The notes below the pieces were generated by a model. It did no database searches. It worked only from the letters and a program-made list of their open reading frames with translations, and was not told the origin of the DNA. This document shows, piece by piece, positions 1-7,580 of a DNA stretch of 64,000 nucleotides; positions within the stretch are counted from its first letter, which is position 1, and each line of letters begins with the position of its first letter. Origin of the DNA: Bosea vaviloviae (lineage in GTDB: Bacteria; Pseudomonadota; Alphaproteobacteria; Rhizobiales; Beijerinckiaceae); the NCBI RefSeq assembly GCF_001741865.1, contig NZ_CP017147.1:5199001-5263000 (forward strand), given 5' to 3'. The translations under genes and the position numbers were made by a program.

Positions 1-449
1 ACCTCGCCAATGACGATGCGATGCGTCGCGACATCCCGGATCGCGATGAGTCGACAATCGAAGGCGGCCAGCGCCTGCTCCAGCACGGGCGCGCCACTCG
101 CAAGCCGGCCCCAGCGTGCCGAGGCGAAACGCGCCTCCCCCTCGATGCCGCGACGCCCGGCAAAAGTCTCGGCCAGGTCGGCAAAGCCACCCGGCAATGT
201 GTTGATGCAGAAGACGCCATTGGCCGCGATCGCCGCCAGCGTGCGGCTGTTGCCCTCGATGCAGACCAGCACGGTCGGCGGCGCATCCGAGACCGAGGCG
301 ACGGCGGTTGCGGTCAAGCCGGCGCGGCCGTTCTGCCCCGCCGTCGTGACGATATGGGTCGGGCTCGCGAGCCGCGCCATGGCGTCGCGGAAGGTCTGCC
401 CATCGGCCGCCGGCGTCAGGCGCGGCGCCGCCTCAACGATCTTGGTCAT
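1..449 (-). CDS. flavin reductase domain protein, C-terminus off the left edge
   Basis: Reading the minus strand from an ATG at 449 gives at least 149 residues running off the window edge, so the C-terminus is missing. The fold is that of the flavin reductase (HpaC/RutF-like) family, which reduces FMN or FAD with NAD(P)H to feed a partner monooxygenase. Visible family features are SPTHIVTTAG (about residues 29-38), TATAVASVSDAPPTVLVCI (46-64) and the CINTLPGGFADLAETFAG segment (81-98). The partner oxygenase is not in the window, so the substrate is unknown. The family call is firm; the specific role is not. Confidence 0.8.
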   Translation of the reverse strand, partial: MTKIVEAAPRLTPAADGQTFRDAMARLASPTHIVTTAGQNGRAGLTATAVASVSDAPPTVLVCIEGNSRTLAAIAANGVFCINTLPGGFADLAETFAGRRGIEGEARFASARWGRLASGAPVLEQALAAFDCRLIAIRDVATHRIVIGE

Positions 450-461
450 TCGCCCAGCCTG

Positions 462-509
462 CTCGCATGAACTCTTGCTCGCATGAACTCTTGCTTACGT
501 GAACTCTTG
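462..509. repeat. three tandem copies of a 16-bp unit
   Basis: The unit CTCGCATGAACTCTTG occurs at 462-477 and 478-493 without change, and a third copy with three substitutions is at 494-509. It lies just upstream of the flavin reductase start (449), so it falls in that gene's likely leader or promoter. No function is evident. Confidence 0.8.
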
Positions 510-570
510 CCCGTTGATGTAGGCGCACGCACCCGCGAAAGCCAGTTCGCGGAGCGACAGACCGGCTCGT

Positions 571-955
571 TCAATCATGAGCCTTCTCAATGAAGACAAC
601 GTGTTCAAGACCTTCGAAGTGGCGATCACAGGTGAGGCAGTCAACGCCCTGATCGAGCGCCGTCGCATAAATCACAGCATCCGCCATGGCGAGCCGGTGC
701 GAGCGGGCGAGTTCGACCGCCCGCAGCGCGATGCAGGTGTCGAGGGCAACGACTCGGCAGGTCTCGGTATAGGCGATCATCCGGTCCGCCAAGTCGTCGG
801 AAACCTCCCCGCGCAGCCCATTTCGCCAACTCGTACTGCACCAATGTCGGCACAATGGTGTCGGCACGGGGCGGCCAGTGCGGCGCAAGCAGCGCCCCGG
901 TCGGCGAATCCCTGAACCATTCGATCCAGGCCGAGCTATCGACCACCCGCATCAA
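571..955 (-). pseudogene. VapC-family PIN-domain toxin with a single-base frameshift
   Basis: The N-terminal half (VVDSSAWIEWF, then VQYELAKWAAR) is read in one frame from an ATG at 955; the C-terminal half (EVSDDLADRM to the stop at 571) is read in the next. The join is at a run of four C (807-810, plus strand), where removing one base restores a continuous protein of about 127 residues, the usual VapC length. The catalytic acids of the PIN nuclease survive on both sides (D in VDSSAW, MADAVIY and TCDRHF). The start overlaps the antitoxin stop as ATGA. Either a recently inactivated toxin or a homopolymer sequencing error. Confidence 0.85.
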
Positions 956-1164
956 TGGCGGTCGTCGCGATCGCGATATTTGGTCGGGTCGGCCTCGCGG
1001 GCAGAGCCGCGCAGATCCTCGAGTTCAGGCACGGGAACGACGAGGACGCCCGCGCCCTTGGGAATGAAGACAAACTCCTGGCCGGCCTGCCACGCTTGCG
1101 CGACCCGAACCGATTTGGGGATGCTGATCTGGAATTTCGTCGAGAGCTTCGCGCGCGCGCTCAT
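952..1164 (-). CDS. VapB/AbrB-type antitoxin
   Basis: A 70-residue protein beginning MSARAKLSTKFQISIPKSVR, a typical SpoVT/AbrB swapped-hairpin DNA-binding N-terminus as found in VapB and MazE antitoxins. The C-terminal part (PELEDLRGSAREADPTKY) would wrap the toxin. It is translationally coupled to the frameshifted VapC gene by a 4-base overlap. Such antitoxins normally neutralise the toxin and repress their own promoter. The toxin reading frame is broken here, so the antitoxin may now act alone, for instance against a related toxin elsewhere. Confidence 0.82.
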   Translation of the reverse strand: MSARAKLSTKFQISIPKSVRVAQAWQAGQEFVFIPKGAGVLVVPVPELEDLRGSAREADPTKYRDRDDRH

Positions 1165-1305
1165 ATCCGGCCCATCACTAATCGATCGAATATCGGTAAG
1201 ACACTGGCACGATCCGACCAGTCTCGCGAATGGGCGCGTTCTCCGCGATCACCAAGATATATCAGAAGCGCTCAAACTGTACCCGTATCGCTCCGCCCAA
1301 CGCCC

Positions 1306-2010
1306 TCAATCCCGCCCCAGCGCGCCAAGCAGGCCGCGGCGGAAATGCAGCATCAGCGCATCGCTCGCGATCATCGCCGCGGCGGGGTCGGCCGTCGCGA
1401 TCGCCTGCGCGAAGGCGACATGCAGATGCGCGGAGGGCACGAGGTCGTCCTGCCGCTCGAAATGATACCAGGCGCGCCGCATCAGCGCCTGCAGCGGCTC
1501 GACGGCGCGCGTCGCATAGGGGCTGCGCGCGGCAGCCGCCACCATGCCGTTGAGCTCCGTATCGATGCGCATGAAGGCGTTGACGTCGCCGGTCTCAGCC
1601 GCCGCGCGCATCGCCTTGGCCTGCTCGATGATGAGAATGCGTTCGCGCGGGCTCGCCCGTTTGGCGGCGTCCCCCGCGATCAGCCGCTCCAGCACCTCGC
1701 GCGCATCGAGCGCCGCCATCACGTCGATGGCGTTGATATCAGCCACCACGACGCCCTTGCGCGGCAGGATCTCGACCAGCCCCTGCTGCGCCAGCCGGAT
1801 CAGCGCCTCGCGCACCGGCGTGCGCCCGACGCCGACGAGGTCGATCAGCTGCGCTTCCGTCAGCACCGCGCCCGGGCGCAGCGACAAGGTCACGATCGCC
1901 TCCTCGAGCCGGCGATAGGCCATCTCGGACAGGCTGGGCGCTGCCGGCGGCGGAAGCTGGACAAGCGCCTCCTCATCGGCGCGGGCATCGGAGACCGGGC
2001 GCAGGTTCAT
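1306..2010 (-). CDS. GntR-family (FCD) regulator, probably of the hydroxyproline genes
   Basis: A 234-residue protein with an N-terminal winged helix-turn-helix (about 30-92, containing VGVGRTPVREALIRLAQQGL) and an all-helical FCD ligand-binding domain (about 105-225). It is transcribed divergently from the DapA-family deaminase gene, with 135 bp between the two starts. FCD regulators usually control the adjacent catabolic operon and respond to its substrate or an intermediate. From this arrangement I infer that it represses the hydroxyproline genes at 2146-6188. The ligand cannot be read from the sequence. Confidence 0.87.
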   Translation of the reverse strand: MNLRPVSDARADEEALVQLPPPAAPSLSEMAYRRLEEAIVTLSLRPGAVLTEAQLIDLVGVGRTPVREALIRLAQQGLVEILPRKGVVVADINAIDVMAALDAREVLERLIAGDAAKRASPRERILIIEQAKAMRAAAETGDVNAFMRIDTELNGMVAAAARSPYATRAVEPLQALMRRAWYHFERQDDLVPSAHLHVAFAQAIATADPAAAMIASDALMLHFRRGLLGALGRD

Positions 2011-2057
2011 GCGCTCTCCGCCAGCCGATGAGACTGGATTGACGTGCGACCGATCAT

Positions 2058-2067
2058 TGATATATCA
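2058..2067. promoter_or_regulatory. candidate GntR operator palindrome
   Basis: TGATATATCA is a perfect 10-bp palindrome in the divergent region between the GntR regulator (start 2010) and the deaminase gene (start 2146). Its size and AT centre fit FCD-type GntR operators. This is inference from position and symmetry only. Confidence 0.4.
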
Positions 2068-2145
2068 CCTATGTCGCTGAGAGCCAAAGCTCGCCCGTTT
2101 GCAATCTGCAAGCGAAACGGGCCGGCACGCAAGGAGCTTTGTGCC

Positions 2146-3048
2146 ATGAGCCATTGGACCGGCGTTCTACCTGCGGTTACGACGAAATTCACGAACGACG
2201 ACCGTCTCGACATCCCCGAAATGGAGCGTTGTTTCGCTCTTCAGATCGAGGCCGGCGTGCACGGCCTGATCGTCTGCGGTTCGCTCGGCGAGGCCTCGAC
2301 GCTGGAGCCTGACGAGAAGATCGAGGTGCTGAGGACCGCGCTGCGCGTCGCCGACGGCAAGGTGCCGGTGCTGCTGACGGTCTCGCAGGGTTCGACCAGG
2401 GCTTCGTGCAAGCTGGCGGAAGCCGGCGCCGAGGCTGGAGCGGCGGGCTTCATGGTGCTGCCCGGCATTCCCTACAAATCCGAGCCGCATGAGACGGCGG
2501 TCCATTACCGGGCCGTAGCCAGGGCCGGCGGCCTGCCGGTGATGATCTACAATAATCCGCCCGCCTATGGCGTCGATATCCCGCCCACCATGCTGGCGGA
2601 GCTCGCCGATGAGCCGCTCTTCACGGCCATCAAGGAATCCTCCGACGACATCCGCCGCATCAGCGAGATCAGGTCGCTCTGCGGCGATCGTTTCAAGCTG
2701 CTGACCGGCGTCGACAACCTCGCCTTGGAAAGCCTCGCCATGGGCGCCGATGGCTGGGTCGCGGGGCTGGTCGTGGCCTATCCGCGCGAGACCGTCGCGA
2801 TCTACGAACTCGCCAAGGCCGGCCGCATGAACGAGGCGATCGCGATCTATCGCTGGTTCCGCCCGCTGCTCGATCTCGACGTCTCGGCGAGACTCGTCCA
2901 GAACATCAAGCTGGTCGAGGCGCTGGTGATTGGCTCCAATGACCGCTGCCGCGCTCCGCGTCAGGCGCTGCAGGGCTCCGAACGTGCCCGCCTCACGGCG
3001 ATCGTCAAGGCAGCCGAAGCCACGCGCCCGACGCTGCCGAGTTTCTAA
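2146..3048 (+). CDS. DapA-family aldolase/deaminase, probable 1-pyrroline-4-hydroxy-2-carboxylate deaminase
   Basis: A 300-residue TIM-barrel protein of the dihydrodipicolinate synthase/N-acetylneuraminate lyase family. The Schiff-base lysine is K163 (FTAIKESSDD), the conserved tyrosine Y135 (MIYNNPPAYG), and the substrate loop GSLGEASTL is at 45-53. The start is set by AAGGAG at 2131-2136; an upstream in-frame ATG at 2044 lacks one. In hydroxyproline degradation this family converts 1-pyrroline-4-hydroxy-2-carboxylate to 2-oxoglutarate semialdehyde and ammonia. The neighbouring D-amino-acid oxidase and 4-hydroxyproline epimerase support that assignment over lysine biosynthesis. Confidence 0.82.
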   Translation: MSHWTGVLPAVTTKFTNDDRLDIPEMERCFALQIEAGVHGLIVCGSLGEASTLEPDEKIEVLRTALRVADGKVPVLLTVSQGSTRASCKLAEAGAEAGAAGFMVLPGIPYKSEPHETAVHYRAVARAGGLPVMIYNNPPAYGVDIPPTMLAELADEPLFTAIKESSDDIRRISEIRSLCGDRFKLLTGVDNLALESLAMGADGWVAGLVVAYPRETVAIYELAKAGRMNEAIAIYRWFRPLLDLDVSARLVQNIKLVEALVIGSNDRCRAPRQALQGSERARLTAIVKAAEATRPTLPSF

Positions 3049-3063
3049 AAGACCGGAGACGCC

Positions 3064-3390
3064 ATGGCCTTCGCCTGTACCCTCCCCGCCATCCCGACGC
3101 TGCAGCAGGATGACGAGGCGATCCGGATCACGCGCTGGGATTTCGAGCCCGGCGCCGTGACCGGCTGGCACAGCCATGGCTGGCCCTATTTCGTGGTGAT
3201 GCTGGTCGCGGGCACGCTGCGCATCCATGACGGAAAATCCGAAACCGACGTGCCGCTGGCGCAAGGCCAGGCCTATATGCGCCCGGCCGGCGTCCAGCAC
3301 GACGTCATGAACGGCTCCGCCCACCCGATCGCCTTCGTCGAGATCGAGGTGAAGCAGCCCGGCGCGCTGAAGGAATTGTCGCTGCCATGA
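3064..3390 (+). CDS. small single-domain cupin protein
   Basis: A 108-residue protein that is one cupin barrel. The first cupin motif carries H36 and H38 (GWHSHGWPY), the second H79 (PAGVQHDV). Those three histidines are the usual metal ligands; the glutamate common in motif 1 is not evident. It follows the deaminase gene by 15 bp and precedes the oxidase by 10 bp, so it is in the same operon. Its role in hydroxyproline breakdown is not established; binding or isomerising a labile pyrroline intermediate is one possibility, and this is speculation. Confidence 0.8.
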   Translation: MAFACTLPAIPTLQQDDEAIRITRWDFEPGAVTGWHSHGWPYFVVMLVAGTLRIHDGKSETDVPLAQGQAYMRPAGVQHDVMNGSAHPIAFVEIEVKQPGALKELSLP

Positions 3391-3400
3391 AGGCCCTGTC

Positions 3401-4633
3401 GTGAAGGTTGCCGTCGTCGGTGCCGGCATCGTCGGCTGCGCGATCGCGCATGCCTTGCTCGACGAGGGCCACGAGGTCCTGATCCTCGACAAGGAAGGCC
3501 CCGCTTTCGGTCCATCGCGCGGCAATGCCGGCTGGATGGCTCATACCGACATCCTGCCGATCGCCAGTCCCAAAAACCTGCGGCAGGTGCCGAAGTTCCT
3601 GCTCGACCCGCTCGGGCCGCTCTCGATCCGCCCGGCCTATTTCCCCAAGCTCCTGCCCTGGCTCGTCCGCTTCGTACTGGCGGCGCGGCCGGATGCCTAT
3701 GAGCGTTCGATCCAGGGGCTCGCCGCCCTGCAGCAACTCGCCTTGCCGGCCTGGCTGGCACGAGCCGAAAGCGCGGGCCTCAGCCGCCACATCCATCGCC
3801 AGGGCGGGCTCTATGTCTTCACCGACAAGGCCGCCTTCGACGAGGCCGGCCATGTCGCCAGGCGGCAGGCGGAGTTCGGCATCAAGGTCGAGATGATCGG
3901 CCCCGAGGAGCTCAGCCAGTTCGAGCCGGCGCTGAAGCCGCGCTTGGTCGGCGCGGCCTTCCATCCCGATACCGCCCATATCAGCGATCCCCTGCAATTG
4001 ACGCTGGCCCTGTTCGAGGCGGCGCTGGCGCGCGGCGCGGTCTTCGAGAAGGCACAGGTCAGCAACATCTCGCTGGGCGAGCGCCCCTCCCTGATCGGCC
4101 CCGATGGCTGGCAGCGCGTCGTCGATCGCGCGGTGATCGCGGCCGGAGCCTGGTCGAAGCCACTGGCGGCGGCACTTGGCGATGCGGTCCCGCTCGACAC
4201 CGAGCGCGGCTACAATGTCAGCTTTCCAGGCGTCACCGGCCTGACCTCGCGCCCGGTCGGTTTCGAGGGCCATGGCTTCGTCATGACGCCATTGGAGAGT
4301 GGCCTGCGCATCGGCGGCGCAGTCGAGTTCGGCGGGCTGAAGGCAGCGCCCAACCACGCCCGGACGCGCAGCCTCTACGACAAGGCAGCCAGCCTGGTCG
4401 ACGGCCTGCCGCCCTTCGAGAGCGGCACGCTCTGGATGGGCTTCCGGCCTTCACTCCCGGATTCATTGCCCGTGATCGGCGAAGCGAGCCGCAATCGTCA
4501 CGTCGTCTACGCCTTCGGCCACGGCCATTACGGCATGACGCAATCGACCGCGACGGCAGGTCTCGTCGCCGCGTTGATCGCCAGCCGCAAGCCCGCGATC
4601 GACCTCGCGGCGTTCAGTCCGCGCCGGTTCTGA
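3401..4633 (+). CDS. FAD-dependent D-amino-acid oxidase family protein, probable D-hydroxyproline dehydrogenase
   Basis: A 410-residue DAO-family flavoprotein. The dinucleotide-binding motif VVGAGIVGCAIA is at residues 4-15, followed by an acidic residue ending strand 2 (LILDKEG). The C-terminal FAD motif region includes WMGFRPSLPDSLPVIG and FGHGHYGMTQS. The only plausible start is GTG at 3401, because the ATG at 3387 meets a stop after five codons. In the 4-hydroxyproline pathway the D-isomer is oxidised to 1-pyrroline-4-hydroxy-2-carboxylate by this family, and the adjacent deaminase and epimerase fit that role. A general D-amino acid dehydrogenase cannot be excluded. Confidence 0.83.
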   Translation: MKVAVVGAGIVGCAIAHALLDEGHEVLILDKEGPAFGPSRGNAGWMAHTDILPIASPKNLRQVPKFLLDPLGPLSIRPAYFPKLLPWLVRFVLAARPDAYERSIQGLAALQQLALPAWLARAESAGLSRHIHRQGGLYVFTDKAAFDEAGHVARRQAEFGIKVEMIGPEELSQFEPALKPRLVGAAFHPDTAHISDPLQLTLALFEAALARGAVFEKAQVSNISLGERPSLIGPDGWQRVVDRAVIAAGAWSKPLAAALGDAVPLDTERGYNVSFPGVTGLTSRPVGFEGHGFVMTPLESGLRIGGAVEFGGLKAAPNHARTRSLYDKAASLVDGLPPFESGTLWMGFRPSLPDSLPVIGEASRNRHVVYAFGHGHYGMTQSTATAGLVAALIASRKPAIDLAAFSPRRF

Positions 4634-4760
4634 AGGCGATGACGGCGGCCCCGATCTTCAGCATCGCGATGATGGCGGGCGCGAAAGCCGCCTTCGCTCT
4701 CGCAATCGAGCCCAGCCGCCCGACACCTGAATCAAGCTCTGAGCCGACGAGGCCAAGACA

Positions 4761-5168
4761 ATGATTCGAATCCTGTTTCTGGCCGGCCTCGCCTGCCTTG
4801 GCGGCTGCGCCAGCCTCATGCCGCTTTCATGTTCTCCCGGCCAGCAAACGATGCTCGTCGCCGAACTGCTGTTCGGCCGCAACATTGGCGACAGGCTCGG
4901 CGTCAGCGAGGCCGCCTTCGGGCGCTTCGTCGACGAGGAGGTCACGCCGCGCTTCCCCGACGGGCTGACGATCCTTGCAGGACAAGGGCAGTATCGCGAT
5001 ACGACGCGCGGCGTCCTGGTGCGCGAGCAGGCAAAACTCCTCGTCATCGCCCTGAAGGACGAGCCCGAGGGGCGCGCCAAACTCGCGGCAATCGCCGAAG
5101 CCTATAAGCAGCGTTTCAACCAGCAATCGGTCGGCACGATCCTGAAGCCGGCCTGCATATCCTTCTGA
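4761..5168 (+). CDS. DUF3574-type lipoprotein
   Basis: A 135-residue protein with a lipoprotein signal: hydrophobic MIRILFLAGLACLGGCAS, lipobox LGGC with C16 as the acylation site. The mature part (AELLFGRNIGDR, TPRFPDGLTILAGQGQY) resembles DUF3574 proteins, whose function is unknown. It lies between the oxidase and epimerase genes and ends 9 bp before the epimerase ATG, so it is probably cotranscribed. Nothing in the sequence ties it to hydroxyproline chemistry; it may simply have been inserted into the cluster. Confidence 0.75.
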   Translation: MIRILFLAGLACLGGCASLMPLSCSPGQQTMLVAELLFGRNIGDRLGVSEAAFGRFVDEEVTPRFPDGLTILAGQGQYRDTTRGVLVREQAKLLVIALKDEPEGRAKLAAIAEAYKQRFNQQSVGTILKPACISF

Positions 5169-5177
5169 GTGGATGCC

Positions 5178-6188
5178 ATGACGACCCACACCTTCTTCTG
5201 CGTCGACGGCCATACCTGCGGCAACCCGGTGCGCCTCGTCGCCGGCGGCGGCCCCGCCCTGAAGGGCAACACCATGGTCGAGAAGCGCGCCCATTTCCTG
5301 GCTGAGTTCGACTGGATCCGCACTGGGCTGATGTTCGAGCCGCGCGGCCACGACATGATGTCGGGCGCAATCCTCTACCCGCCGACGCGCGAGGACGCCG
5401 ACATCGCCTTCCTCTTCATCGAGACCTCGGGCTGCCTGCCGATGTGCGGCCACGGCACCATCGGCACCGTCACCATGGCGCTGGAGCGCGGGCTGGTGAC
5501 GCCGCGCCAGGAGGGCGTGCTGAAGATCGACACGCCCGCCGGCCTCGTCACCGCGACCTATGTCCGCAACGGGCCCTATGTCGACAGCGTCCGCATCACC
5601 AACATCGCCTCCTATCTGCACGCGACCGGCCTCTCCGCCGAGGTCGAAGGGCTGGGCGAGGTTAAGGTCGATGTCGCCTATGGCGGCAATTTCTACGCGA
5701 TCGTCGATCCGCAAGCCGCGATCCGCGACATCGCCGAGGTGAACCCCTCAGACCTGCTGCGCTGGAGCCCGAAGCTGCGCGCGGCCCTCAACGCGAAATA
5801 CCAGTTCGTCCACCCCGAGAACCCGGCAATCAACGGCCTCTCCCACATCCTCTGGACCGGCGCGCCGACGAAGCCCGAGGCGCATGCCCGCAACGCCGTG
5901 TTCTATGGCGACAAGGCGCTCGACCGCTCGCCCTGCGGCACCGGCACCTCCTCGCGCATGGCGCAATGGGCCGCGCAGGGAAAGCTCAAGGTCGGCGACG
6001 ACTTCGTCCATGAGAGCATCATCGGCACGCTCTTCCGCGGCCGGGTCGAGGCGGCGGCGAAGGTCGGCCCGCACGACGCGATCATTCCCTCGATCGAGGG
6101 CTGGGCTCGGATGACCGGTTACAACACCATCTTCATCGACGACCGTGACCCGTTGGCGCATGGCTTCCAGCTCGCCGACCGCGCCTGA
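5178..6188 (+). CDS. 4-hydroxyproline 2-epimerase (proline racemase family)
   Basis: A 336-residue member of the proline racemase family. Both catalytic cysteines are present: C90 in MCGHGTIG and C253 in PCGTGTSS. This two-base arrangement marks an epimerase; trans-3-hydroxyproline dehydratases have Thr at the second site. The N-terminal FFCVDGHTCGNPVRLVAGG is typical of 4-hydroxyproline epimerases. The enzyme interconverts trans-4-hydroxy-L-proline and cis-4-hydroxy-D-proline, the first pathway step. I chose ATG 5178; a GTG at 5169 would overlap closely. The last gene of the cluster, it is followed by a palindromic repeat. Confidence 0.9.
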   Translation: MTTHTFFCVDGHTCGNPVRLVAGGGPALKGNTMVEKRAHFLAEFDWIRTGLMFEPRGHDMMSGAILYPPTREDADIAFLFIETSGCLPMCGHGTIGTVTMALERGLVTPRQEGVLKIDTPAGLVTATYVRNGPYVDSVRITNIASYLHATGLSAEVEGLGEVKVDVAYGGNFYAIVDPQAAIRDIAEVNPSDLLRWSPKLRAALNAKYQFVHPENPAINGLSHILWTGAPTKPEAHARNAVFYGDKALDRSPCGTGTSSRMAQWAAQGKLKVGDDFVHESIIGTLFRGRVEAAAKVGPHDAIIPSIEGWARMTGYNTIFIDDRDPLAHGFQLADRA

Positions 6189-6205
6189 CGCGGCAAAACT
6201 GCCCA

Positions 6206-6313
6206 AGAGCAATGCGCGAGAATGTGGGTACCGTTTTTTTCGCAGGAGCAATGCTCTCGACTTTTAGAATCGGTCACGTCGCATTCGGACGGAGCCGCCC
6301 GAATGCGACGTGA
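6206..6313. repeat. family B palindromic intergenic repeat, copy 1
   Basis: Left half: AGAGCAATGCGC, a degenerate GTGGGTACCGTTTTTTTCGC core, then GAGCAATGCTCT. Right half: a perfect hairpin with 15-bp arms at 6274-6288 and 6299-6313 and a 10-base loop. The same layout, with a different arm sequence, is found at 18349-18463. It sits directly after the epimerase gene and could act as a terminator or mRNA-stabilising structure. Confidence 0.75.
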
Positions 6314-6658
6314 TCTTGCGTCACGCGACACGGTCACGCTCCGTTGGAAGCCGATTGGGCGCAGAAAGATCATCCTAGACGGTTTTTCATGGGGATATTC
6401 ACGGCCCATCAGGCCGAAATACCCGCTGCAGAAGTGCCCGCCTCGCAATCATCTTGCGCGAAATCGCCGCCGTACCGCAGAGATGCCTGCACAAACAGCA
6501 GGCAAAACGTGCCAGATTGCTTTTGACAGAATTGTGGCCCGGCGCGATTGTCGAAGCCGCAAGCCATTGGTAGCTCTGCGTAGCAATCGCATCCCGCATG
6601 CGTCGGCGTCATGCCGTCGAAAAGAATGGGAGCGGATGAGAGGGGTTAGGCGTCGACG
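6314..6658 (+). promoter_or_regulatory. livH upstream region with candidate -35 element
   Basis: This 345-bp stretch has no convincing gene. TTGACA at 6523-6528 is a perfect -35 hexamer; the sequence 17 bp further on (GATTGT at 6546-6551) is a poor -10. It probably holds the liv operon promoter and a leader of about 100 bases. Confidence 0.35.
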
Positions 6659-7576
6659 ATGGAAGTGTTTCTCCAGCAGCTCATCAATGGGCTGACCCTG
6701 GGGTCGATCTACGGCCTCATCGCCATCGGCTACACGATGGTCTTCGGCATCATCGGCATGGTGAACTTCGCCCATGGCGATATCTTCATGCTGTCGGCCT
6801 TCATCGCGCTGATCTTCTTCATGCTGATCGCCTCCTGGTTCGGCGCCGGGCTGATCGTGGTGGCGCTCATCGTCGTGCTCGCTTTGGCGATGTTCTTCAC
6901 CTCGCTGTGGAACTGGGCGATCGAACGCGTCGCCTATCGGCCGCTGCGCGGTTCCTTCCGCCTCGCGCCGCTGATCTCGGCGATCGGCATGTCGATCTTC
7001 CTGTCGAACTTCGTCCAGGTCGTACAGGGCCCGCGCAACAAATCGACCGCGCCGATGCTGAACGACTCGATCACGCTCATCAACAGCGCGACCTATTCGG
7101 TCCAGATCTCCTACAAGCAGATCGTCATCATCGTGACGACGGCCGTGCTGCTGGCGGCCTTCTGGTACATCGTCCAGAAGACGCCGCTCGGGCGAGCCCA
7201 GCGCGCCTGCGAGCAGGACCGCAAGATGGCCGCGCTGCTTGGCATCGACGTCGACCGCACGATCTCGATCACTTTCGTGATGGGCGCGGCGCTCGCTGCG
7301 GTCGCCGGCGTGATGTACCTCGTGCTCTACGGCGTGGTCAGCTTCAATGACGGCTTCATCCCCGGCGTGAAGGCCTTCACCGCCGCTGTGCTCGGCGGCA
7401 TCGGCTCGCTGCCCGGCGCCGTCATCGGCGGCCTGCTGATCGGGCTGATCGAGGTGATGTGGTCAGCCTATTTCACCATCGACTACAAGGACGTCGCGGC
7501 CTTCTGCATTCTCGCGATCGTGCTGGTCTTCATGCCTTCGGGCATCCTTGGCCGCCCCGAAGTCGAGAAGGTCTGA
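6659..7576 (+). CDS. livH: branched-chain amino acid ABC transporter permease LivH
   Basis: A 305-residue polytopic inner-membrane protein beginning MEVFLQQLINGLTLGSIYGLIAIGYT, the standard LivH N-terminus, with about eight hydrophobic segments. The EAA-like cytoplasmic loop includes TPLGRAQRACEQDRKMAALLGID, where LivG/LivF dock. The C-terminus (AVLGGIGSLPGAVIGGLLIGL) is also typical. First gene of the complete liv operon; livM begins 4 bp after its stop. LivH and LivM form the transmembrane pore for leucine, isoleucine and valine, or in some rhizobial relatives a broader amino-acid range. Confidence 0.95.
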   Translation: MEVFLQQLINGLTLGSIYGLIAIGYTMVFGIIGMVNFAHGDIFMLSAFIALIFFMLIASWFGAGLIVVALIVVLALAMFFTSLWNWAIERVAYRPLRGSFRLAPLISAIGMSIFLSNFVQVVQGPRNKSTAPMLNDSITLINSATYSVQISYKQIVIIVTTAVLLAAFWYIVQKTPLGRAQRACEQDRKMAALLGIDVDRTISITFVMGAALAAVAGVMYLVLYGVVSFNDGFIPGVKAFTAAVLGGIGSLPGAVIGGLLIGLIEVMWSAYFTIDYKDVAAFCILAIVLVFMPSGILGRPEVEKV

Positions 7577-7580
7577 AGCC

